From positions 806,001 to 870,000 of the forward strand of contig CP064953.1 in the NCBI GenBank assembly GCA_015679245.1: a stretch of DNA of 64,000 bases, read 5' to 3'. Positions 1 to 8,700 of the stretch are shown here, piece by piece (the stretch's first letter is position 1; every line of letters starts with the position of its first letter). The position numbers and the translations under genes are program-made. The DNA is from Actinomycetaceae bacterium zg-1166 (lineage in GTDB: Bacteria > Actinomycetota > Actinomycetes > Actinomycetales > Actinomycetaceae). The notes under the pieces are model-generated. The model made no database searches. It saw nothing but the letters and a program-made list of their open reading frames with translations, and was not told the DNA's origin.

Positions 1-110
1 AACTTTAGGTTCCTGCGTGTGTGCAATTTTCTCAGGAAAAGCGAGGTGAGTGCTGCTCTCTGGCGTAAGTTCGTTTAGTATGTGCATACCCTGGATACCC
101 TGGCGCAAGT

Positions 111-141
111 TTCCTCAGTATCCAGCTTCCTCAGTATCCAG
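111..141. repeat. 16-bp tandem duplication
   Basis: A 15-base unit reading TTCCTCAGTATCCAG occurs at 111-125 and again at 127-141. It lies in the first 300 bases of the window, where I find no gene. It is one of many short tandem duplications between genes in this window. Confidence 0.8.
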
Positions 142-188
142 GAAAAGGACGTGGATGAGCATGTCTTTCCGAGACGATAAATATGGGG

Positions 189-265
189 GCAGCCATCGTA
201 AATGTGGCTAGCATCATCGTAAATGTGGTGACAGCGTCATCATAAATGCAGCCAGCATCATCATC
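189..265. repeat. Imperfect ~21-24-bp tandem repeats
   Basis: Three to four diverged copies of a unit containing CATCATCGTAAATG follow one another here. The rest of 1-302 holds no convincing coding sequence. The minus-strand open frame through the repeat is low-complexity and has no recognisable domain. Confidence 0.6.
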
Positions 266-302
266 GGGAAAACTGTGAGGAACGCAGTGCTTGTGAAGCC
301 TA

Positions 303-1607
303 ATGTGCACAGATTCGTCGGCTAGGCTGAATCCGGATATATGGCCGAAAGGATGGATACGAGTGACCCAGCCGAGGAATGTCGCGCACACACATGCACG
401 TGAAGGAGCGCAAGGAACAAGCGACGAAAGTACGGCATCGCTCTATACGCGCGTGAGCACGTATGTCGCACGTGTGGGATGGGTCTTTCCCCACACCACA
501 AGGCTTGGTAAGGATCAGTGGCTCCTACTGTGGCTCATCGCTACAGGAATCTTCGTTCTTACAGGTGTGCTGCGCTTCCTCTCCCTCATGTGGCTCGGGG
601 ATGGTACCAGTTGGGAACTCCTCTCGCGTTGGGATGGCAAACATTACATACGTATTGCTGACGTCGGCTACTTCACGAAAGATGGCAGCGGCACACCTGA
701 CCCTGAAATCTACCGTATTCGCCTTGCCTTCTTCCCAGGGCTGCCTGCCCTCATGCGCCTGGGACATGCGATCGGGCTGAGTTACACTTTGGCAGGTGTG
801 ATGGTGGCCTCAATCTTCGGGGTCGCTATGACGGCAGCGATTATGGCAATCGTTGCACGACTCGGAGCTAGCACCCGTGGGCAGATTGCCGCAGCACTTC
901 TCGTGCTTGGTGCCCCGCTCTCCGTTACATTCATCATGGTCTATACTGAGGCACCTTTCCTCGCCCTTTCCCTTTGGGCCTGCTATTGGATGATGTCGCG
1001 AAAATGGTGGCATACTGCGGGTTTTGTTTCTGTGGCCGGGGTATTCCGCCTGACGACGATTGACCTATGGCTTGCTTTTGGAATCGTCGTTGCTTTCACC
1101 GCCTGGCGGAACTGGCAGGCGTGGGTTGCGTGGTTAATTTCCCTAGTGCTCCTTGCCGGATATCTTGCCTACGCTTCAAGCTATACCCGCGATATCGGCG
1201 GCTACTTCGGTCTACAGGCGCGCGGTTGGCGCTCTTCCTTCGATTTTGGATATTCGAGTGTGAAATGGACAGTGCGCTATCTCCACAGTTCAGGGCAATT
1301 CGGGGTGATGGTAGCAATTGGCGCGATGGTGGCGGCACTTGTGGTTTGTGTGCTCACCTTCGGGCGCACTCCCTGGCCACTTTGGCTTTTTGGGGCGGGT
1401 GTGGCTGCGAATATTCTGCTGTCAGGCGGAATCATGACATCGCGTCCCCGGCTCTTACTCCCGGTACTGGCGGCGTTGCTTCCTGCTGCGGCAAGGTGGG
1501 CTGAGCAGACGAGCCGACGCAACCTTCTGGTGCTCGCTACCGTGTGGGTACTTTTCGGAGCCTTCATCTCGGCGCATATGCTCGCAGTCTTTAAGTATGC
1601 GATTTAG
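303..1607 (+). CDS. PIG-V-like mannosyltransferase, integral membrane protein
   Basis: A 434-residue polytopic membrane protein, probably a dolichyl- or polyprenyl-phosphate-mannose-dependent mannosyltransferase of the PIG-V/GT-C type acting on the outer face of the membrane. After about 75 hydrophilic residues come some nine or ten hydrophobic segments. The first is followed by an extracytoplasmic loop with the motif SRWDGKHYIRIADVGYF; the RWDGxHY-like motif is the family's hallmark catalytic-loop sequence. The start is uncertain. ATG at 303 has no clear ribosome site, whereas GTG at 363 follows AGGATGG about ten bases upstream and would remove 20 non-conserved residues. It stands alone with no operon partner in the window. 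The acceptor (lipoglycan, glycolipid or protein) cannot be told from sequence. Confidence 0.75.
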   Translation: MCTDSSARLNPDIWPKGWIRVTQPRNVAHTHAREGAQGTSDESTASLYTRVSTYVARVGWVFPHTTRLGKDQWLLLWLIATGIFVLTGVLRFLSLMWLGDGTSWELLSRWDGKHYIRIADVGYFTKDGSGTPDPEIYRIRLAFFPGLPALMRLGHAIGLSYTLAGVMVASIFGVAMTAAIMAIVARLGASTRGQIAAALLVLGAPLSVTFIMVYTEAPFLALSLWACYWMMSRKWWHTAGFVSVAGVFRLTTIDLWLAFGIVVAFTAWRNWQAWVAWLISLVLLAGYLAYASSYTRDIGGYFGLQARGWRSSFDFGYSSVKWTVRYLHSSGQFGVMVAIGAMVAALVVCVLTFGRTPWPLWLFGAGVAANILLSGGIMTSRPRLLLPVLAALLPAAARWAEQTSRRNLLVLATVWVLFGAFISAHMLAVFKYAI

Positions 1608-1927
1608 ACGTGGAGCTAGTGAGAGCTAGTTGACGCTAGTTCTGGATGGGAACTTCACAGTGGAGTAACGGAGGAGGGGCAACGCTGGAGGGGTAGGGGA
1701 GCGCAGTGTGAAAGTACAGGTGGCGCCCTCGGGCTTGTGCTCAGATTGATCGGGCGATCTGGAGATCTGGGATCGGATGCCGTGAACTTCACGGTAGCGG
1801 GTGCTGGCTGATCGTAATTCGGGGATCGGATTGTGTTTCACCTCATCCAGCCCTCGCATATTTTGTGATACTTCGACGAAACTGTTACGATTCTGAAGTT
1901 GCCTCAACCTGTGGTTGCGTGAGGCAT
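1608..1927. other. Intergenic region before tRNA-Val
   Basis: About 320 bases without a convincing gene. Just after the preceding stop there is a short run of GAGCTAGT-like units (about 1611-1640). The rest presumably holds the tRNA promoter, but I see no clear -35/-10 pair. The open frame on the minus strand has no recognisable features. Confidence 0.5.
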
Positions 1928-2001
1928 GGGCCTATAGCTCAGTTGGCTAGAGCGCCACGTTTACACCGTGGATGTCAGGGGTTCGAGTCCCTTTGGGCCC
2001 A
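1928..2001 (+). tRNA. tRNA-Val (anticodon UAC)
   Basis: A complete cloverleaf is visible. The acceptor GGGCCTA pairs with TGGGCCC through one G-U pair, and the D arm contains AGCTCAGTTGGCTAGAGC. The anticodon stem CCACG/CGTGG encloses the loop TTTACAC, giving anticodon TAC. The T arm is AGGGG-TTCGAGT-CCCTT and the discriminator is A2001. CCA is not encoded. It marks the left edge of an accessory stretch (2002-10266), but I find no duplicated tRNA 3' end that would show integration here. Confidence 0.95.
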
Positions 2002-2018
2002 CTATTACTCATCAGTCG

Positions 2019-2210
2019 ATGATGCGGTACTTTTCTAGACCCGGAAAGGTGATTATTTCGCCTATAGTTGCGGCGGAGATGCGTTGGGATGACATCCCTG
2101 ATGGTTAGCTGGAAGAGGAAGAACGTTTTGTCTTAGATGTTGTTGCTCATCGTATCAGCCTTGACGACGTTATAACCTGGCTCTCGAACAAGTTAATACG
2201 AATAAGTTAA
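2019..2210 (+). pseudogene. Degenerate small ORF interrupted by one stop
   Basis: Reading from ATG at 2019 gives 29 codons ending in TAG at 2106-2108. The same frame then stays open for 33 more codons to a double stop at 2208-2213. The second half reads like real protein: an acidic LEEEERF stretch, then LDVVAHRISLDDVITWL. This suggests a gene remnant with one nonsense mutation. I do not recognise the family. It may equally be chance open frame. Confidence 0.3.
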
Positions 2211-2649
2211 TAATGAGAAGTGAAGATCCCGGAACGATCACCAGCACACCCTGCTGAATCACCGGGGACACGCTTTATGTGTTATACGGGAACGGGCATA
2301 ACTCGACTTAGTGGCATTCCGGGCACGAGACCGTTTGTTGAAGACGCAAGACTGTTTGTTGAAGAGCAGCCTGGAACGACAATCTTGCGTCAAGGAGCTG
2401 GTTTCCGCCAAACAACGGATCCTTAACTTTCCGCTCAAACTTCCTTGGATCTTCCTCGTCATGTTCCACATTTCCCGTCCACTTCCGAGAAACACACCCT
2501 GAGGCATGTCACAGCATCACTGTGATGTTGGGCACATTTATTCTTTGTGGTTTGTCATTGTGTCTCCTCCACAGAACCCTGACCTGGGTATATGGGATGG
2601 GTTGTCATGGAACTTATCGGCATCTTCCCGTTGGAGTCATAACGTCCCA
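2211..2649. other. Non-coding stretch upstream of the adhesin
   Basis: No convincing gene. Visible structure includes a near-repeat of GTTTGTTGAAGA at about 2334 and 2354. The nonamer GACGCAAGA at about 2344 has its inverted copy TCTTGCGTC about 35 bases on. A perfect 13-bp palindrome, CATCACTGTGATG, lies at 2515-2527 and could be an operator. Short open frames on both strands lack ribosome sites and protein-like composition. Confidence 0.5.
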
Positions 2650-2675
2650 TTGGCAGTCTCCCCCCCCGTTAGAGT
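2650..2675 (+). promoter_or_regulatory. Putative adhesin promoter with C8 tract in the spacer
   Basis: TTGGCA at 2650-2655 (5 of 6 to the -35 consensus) and TAGAGT at 2670-2675 (4 of 6 to TATAAT) are separated by only 14 bases, of which 2660-2667 is an uninterrupted run of eight C. The spacer would become 17 with eleven C. The adhesin ATG is at 2732, giving a leader of about 50 bases. Promoter identity is inferred from sequence only. Confidence 0.4.
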
Positions 2676-2687
2676 CGCAGTGGATGT

Positions 2688-2700
2688 CTTAGCTGTAAAC
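2688..2700 (+). repeat. Left copy of 13-bp inverted repeat flanking the adhesin
   Basis: CTTAGCTGTAAAC occurs here between the presumed promoter and the start codon. Its exact reverse complement occurs at 10071-10083 beyond the end of the gene. Two further bases match after one mismatch. No recombinase or transposase gene is seen nearby. Confidence 0.6.
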
Positions 2701-2731
2701 GCCTAGAACGAACCTAGAGAACGGACACGAG

Positions 2732-5700
2732 ATGAGCATGAGACGCAGGTTCTTACCTGGTTTACTTGCTGTAGCAATTGGCCTTGCGGGGCTTCCAACA
2801 AGTGCTGTTGCCGCAGATTCTGGTGTCCCTGATGACACATCGCACGTGACGCTTACGGTTGGCACCCTCACTGCCACCGGGATTGAAAAGGGCAAAACCG
2901 AGTACCAGATGAATGAGACTGTCGCAGATGTCGTCAACATGAACATCTCGGGCAAGGACTATTCACTGAAGAACCCCTACCTTCGGATTCGTATCCCAAA
3001 GACGAATAAGCTCGCCGATGTCAAAGTTGTTGATTCCCAGGCCGGAACGACCGAACGAAGCAGTGATGAGCAGTATGAATACGTGACATACCGCTTCACA
3101 TCGTTATCGGGAGGAGTGGATTCCACCTACCCCTATAGTTTCATGATCGACGGTCGCTACGCCAAGCCGGGCGAGACCTTCACCGTGGATGCCACTCTTT
3201 ACTCAGCCGACGGCACGGAAATTGCCAGTGATTCCAAGACCTATACTCCTCAAGCCGTCGGATACACCGCATATTCACAGGCGAGCTCCTCGTTTCGGAT
3301 GATCACAGACCGCGAGAAGGGGCATGTGAATACCCGCGCCGTCACGGTGACCGATCCAACTACCACAGTGATACCCGAGGGAAGACCAGAGCAGGCAACT
3401 CTTTATCTATCAATTTCTCCAGATAATGGAAATACGACCAACGAAGGACTTGTTGTTCCTGAGAACGTTAAGATGGTGGTCACTCTTCCCGCAACCGCAC
3501 GAATCCAGTTCCCCGCCCCGAGTGTCACCGTCAAAGATCTGCCCGATGGACGCCAAGAACTCACCTTTATAGAATCTCGTCCACAGTTCTCCAAGAACGC
3601 TTATTCACAAAATAAGTACGCCGCATTCGGGAGGCTCTCACGAGTTTCCGAGACGTCAACGAGCCTCCGAGATAATCTTGGGATTCTGTTCTCCGGGTCT
3701 CCTCTTGATACAGACCTTCCAGTCACCATTGACTACTACGTCAATGCCGAGAGCGACGGCACGGGTGGCACCAAAATTGACTCCCGCACAGAGTATTTTC
3801 ATTTCCCACGTTCACTCTTCAAGCAGACAGGCAACACATACACCAGTAAACTCGGAACCATCTATTGGGCGCATGATGTTTCCAATAATTCGGCTTATTT
3901 TACAACGGAATACACTTGGCATAATGAGCATATTTACGCCGGTACCAAAGATCTCACCGATCCAGGTTTTGGATACTATGCTTATTTTGGTAACGAAAAC
4001 AATGGGTCCGGACCTACCGGACGCGATCAGTTCCAAGGTGGAAAGACCAGTTCAATCACTGAGGTTATTACAGAGAACACCGACTCACGAACCCGATTCT
4101 CGTCTTTTCGCCTAGCCCCAGAAGTCAGCACAAAATTAACAGTCAACGACGATACCCGCGACATCATCGAAGCGAATAAGAAGATCGTTGAAGAAGGAAT
4201 CAACAAGGGTAACACGAAGCTCTATGGCGTTCGTGCGGATGGGACTCGCCAGCTGATTAAGGAACATGTGCAGCTCGGTGACGATATAGCGATTACCGAG
4301 CAAACAGAAGGTGAGTTCACCCAGCTTGTTCTTGCCTTTGAGAAACCCGTCCTCTTCGACAACACTTACCTGATAATGAGAACGTTCTCCAAGTTGACGA
4401 CGGCAGAGCAGGAACGTCTCAAAGCGTCGCCAACTTTCGGGCCATTCACGCTACGGGAGTACATCTCTCTCACACACGAAGGCGAGGATCCCGCTCGGAC
4501 TTACGGAACTGTCAGAATCGCCTCTCTTCGGCCAACCGTTGACCAGCGCCAGCCTCGAAATGTCGCGGTAACCTATCAAACGGGCGGGAATCCCTTCACC
4601 TTGCAGGTGGGGCCCACATTGCCAAACAGCGGCAATACCTCAGCGACGACAGCGTATGGTCCTCTCACGGAAATTCAGAATATGAAGACCGTGACTTTGC
4701 TTCCCGATGGGGTTGAATACGAAGGCTTTACACTAGACTCGCGGAGTGCGAAAACACCTACTCCAACTGTCAAGACGGTGGTGAACTATCACGGTACCGG
4801 TAAGACAGCGGTGATCGTTGACTACGGAACTCTGCCGGTCGCCACCTATTCCCTCGTGACCCTCAAGCTCCGAGCGACAGCGACAACTACACGCGGCCCA
4901 AATGAGATTCCGACCTACATGGTGTGGGATGGTAATGATGTCGCTTCGCCAGCGACGAACCCTTACACGGATGCGCTTGACCTGGACGAGGACGGTGACA
5001 CAACCGAGGTCTTCCAGGTGAAGACTTCGACACTGACATTCACTCCTCCATTCGAGCTCGTTCTGACGAAGAAAGCCACGGCTAATGGTGTCACCTCGAG
5101 CAAAGTGACCGGTGATCTTGGGTCCGATCTGTCGTATCAACTGCTGGTGTATAACGGGGCCCTGACAGCGGTGAAGGCTCTCACCATTGTTGATGTCTTG
5201 CCCTACGCAGGCGATCACGTGATTGCTGCCAGCGCTGCGGGAACCTATCCCGAGCGTGGGTCGACTTTCGCTACCGGTTTAACTGGCAGTTTAGAGGATG
5301 CGAATACGCCGGAGGTGAATGCGAAGTTTGCGTTCTCCTACCAGCTGACCCCACAGGGCGCTGATCTTGAATCCGTACGCGACGGCGCGTGGGTAAGCGC
5401 AGACCACGTCACCGACTTTTCTCACGTGAAATCCGTGCGTGCCATCCTCAAAGATGGTCAAGAAATCCGATCGAAAACGGACATCACCCTCGTCATTCCT
5501 TCACGTATGCCCACAGACACATCCTTGAAGGACATTTCCGTCACTGGTGCCGATAAGGCCGTGAACACCACCGCATACTCCACTGATACCAAGACTTTTA
5601 CCGAGGCGAACAGCGCAACGGTACAGATTCAGAAGTACCACATTAAAGGCAGGTATTTCGTTGACGTTAATGGGGATTCGTCTTACACGGCAGGCAGAGA

Positions 5701-8700
5701 CAAGCCGCTTGCCGGCCGCGAACTCCACATCGTTAACGACGACGGCACTCCGGCGAAGGATCCTAGCGGCCAGGTGTTGCCGCCCGTGGTGACCAATGCT
5801 GACGGCACCTATGACGCCACCATCTACGCCACAGGAACCTACCGCCTCAAAGCCTTGAAAGCCCAGACAGAGGACTTCGTCACCACCCCAGGTACCGGCG
5901 TTAACGGTAATAACATTGACGCAGCCACTGTTTCTGGAAACGAAGTGACAACAACGAGCGTTAACCTCGTTGCACACAATGCGACTCAGGTACGTAATGT
6001 TGCTATCAGGTTGATTCCTGGCACGGTCACCATCACGAAAACCTCCAAAGCTGAAGACGGGGCTGCGGCTGGTCCTTTGGCCGGCGCGGTATTCCGTCTC
6101 ACAGATACGGCAGACAAGCGGGTCACGGGAACCAACGGCGAAGTGATCCAAGACGTCACCACGAACACCCAAGGAAAAGCAACATTCACCAATGTTCCCC
6201 TGGGAGCCTACAAGGTCGTTGAAATCACCGCCCCCACGGGCTACGCCCGGTCCACAACCAAGCACGATGTCACGCTCACCCGCGACGCGGTTAACGCCAC
6301 CCTTGCTGTGGAAAACGCTCTGGACCGCACATCAGTACAGGTCACGAAAGTATGGAACGACGCCAACAACCAAGACGGCATCCGCCCAAGCGAAGTGACA
6401 ATCACTCTTAAAGCTGATGGCGCATCGGCTGGTAAATCGGTGAAGCTCAATGCTGGCAACCACTGGACAGCCACGTTCGAGGGCTTGCGTGCCTACACCC
6501 CCCAAGGCACACAGATTGCCTACACAGTTGAAGAAACCACAGTACCCGATGGCTACACCTCACAAGTCAGCGGAACAGCCGCTGGCGGTTTCACCGTGAC
6601 CAACACGCACGAGGTTGCTCGGCGCTCTGTCAACGTGTCGGCAACCTTCTCCGACAATGAGAATCAGGACGGTATTCGCCCAACCTCTGTAACCGTCACG
6701 TTGCTTGCCGATGGTGTGGAAACGGACAAGACCGCAACCTTGAATGCAGACAACAACTGGTCTGCAACCTTCAACAACCTCGAGGTCAACAACAACGGCA
6801 CCCCCATCACCTACACCGTCAGGCAGAACGCGGTCACCGGCTACACAACAACATCCGGTGGAACAATGGCCAACGGCCTGACGCTGCGCAACACGCACAC
6901 ACCTGCGGTTGTGAGCGTGCGAGTAACCAAGGCATGGCAAGACGGCAACAATCAGGATGGTTTGCGCCCAAGCGAAGTGACAATCAATCTCACAGCTGAT
7001 GGCACTGCGGTGGCTGGTCAGTCGGTAACGCTCAATGCTGGGAATCAGTGGACGGCTTCGTTTACGGGACTGCCGAAGTTTAAGGCTGCTGGTCAGCTCA
7101 TTAACTACACGGTGGTTGAAGACGCGGTGCCCGATGGGTACACCTCGCAAGTCAGCGGAACAGCCACTGACGGTTTTACCGTGACCAACACCCACAAGGT
7201 TGCTCAACGCGACATTAAGGTCACCAAGGTGTGGGATGACGCGGACAACCAGGATGGTATTCGCCCAGGCTCGGTCACCGTTAAGCTCCTTGCTAACAAA
7301 GAGGAGACGGGCAAGACTCTCACCCTGACCGCTGATGACAAGTGGACTGGAACCTTCACCGATCTTGACACCAACAAGGCCGGCAAAGAAATCCAATACA
7401 CCGTTGCTGAAGAGGCGGTCGAGGGGTACACGCCGTCCTATTCCGGATCGATGAAAGATGGCCTGACGCTGCGTAATACGCATGTTCCTGCGGTTGTTGA
7501 TGTGCCGGTGTCGAAGGTGTGGGTTGATAATGATAATGCGAAGAACCTGCGTCCAGCATCGGTGACGGTCAGCCTTAAAGCTGATGGTGTTGCGGTGGCT
7601 GGCAAGTCGGTGACGCTCAATGCTGGGAACCAGTGGACAGCTTCGTTTACGGGACTGGCGAAGTTCAAGGCTGCTGGTCAACCCATCACATATGAGGTTG
7701 TTGAAGACGCGGTTGACCATTATGCGTCAGTAACCTCAGGCACAGCAGCCACTGGGTTCACCGTGACCAACACGATCACTGGTCAGGTGTCGGTGTCGGC
7801 AACAAAGGCATGGTCTGGGATTCTCCCCGATCATGCTCCCCAGGTGCGTCTTGCACTACTGGCCGACGGCCAGGTTTCCCAACAGCAGGATGTTAATGCT
7901 GGGAATAACTGGCAGCACACCTTTACGGGTCTACCCCAATACGATGGTGGTCGTGAGATCGTCTATACGGTCGGTGAGGTCACCGACAATGGGCTGGTCA
8001 CCACGACGGGGACGTTAACTGCTGGGGGTCATGACTACACTGTCGCGGTGACTGGTCAAGGTCATGCGTTTACCGTAACGAACACGCTGGTGAACCCCAC
8101 GATCACGGTCAGTGGCACTGTTGTGTGGGTGGACAATAACAACCAAGATGGTGTGCGTCCCGCAACAGCGACGGTGCGTCTGATCAGTAACGGCACCCCC
8201 ACCGGTGCCATGATTCCAGTAGATGCCAACGGGGATGGAACATTCTCCTTCACCGACCTGCCCACCTACGACAATCACGGCAACCCCATCACCTACACCG
8301 TGAGCGAAGAGGACATGACCGGTTACACCTCAACGGTTAATGGAACGCTTGCTGATGGGTTTACGGTGACGAACACTCACCAGCACGGCACACGTGCTAT
8401 TAATGTCAGCAAGGTGTGGGCCGACGCGGGTAACCAGGATGGTATTCGCCCCACCTCGGTCACTGTCAAGCTGCTCGCAAACGGTGAGGACACGGGCAAG
8501 ACCCTCACCCTGGATGCTGATGGCAAGTGGTCTGGAGTCTTTACTGGTCTTGACACCAACAAGGCCGGTAAGGAAATCCAATACACCGTTGCTGAAGAGG
8601 CGGTCGAGGGGTACACGCCGTCCTATTCAGGTTCGATGAAAGATGGCCTGACCGTCACCAACACCCACGAGGTCGCTACACGCGACATTAAAGTCAGCAA

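Noticed and set aside
1096-1567. Minus-strand frames within the mannosyltransferase gene
   Set aside because: Shadows of the membrane protein on the other strand, without start signals.
2220-2426. 68-codon frame upstream of the adhesin
   Set aside because: It runs through short repeats, has no ribosome site and no protein-like features.
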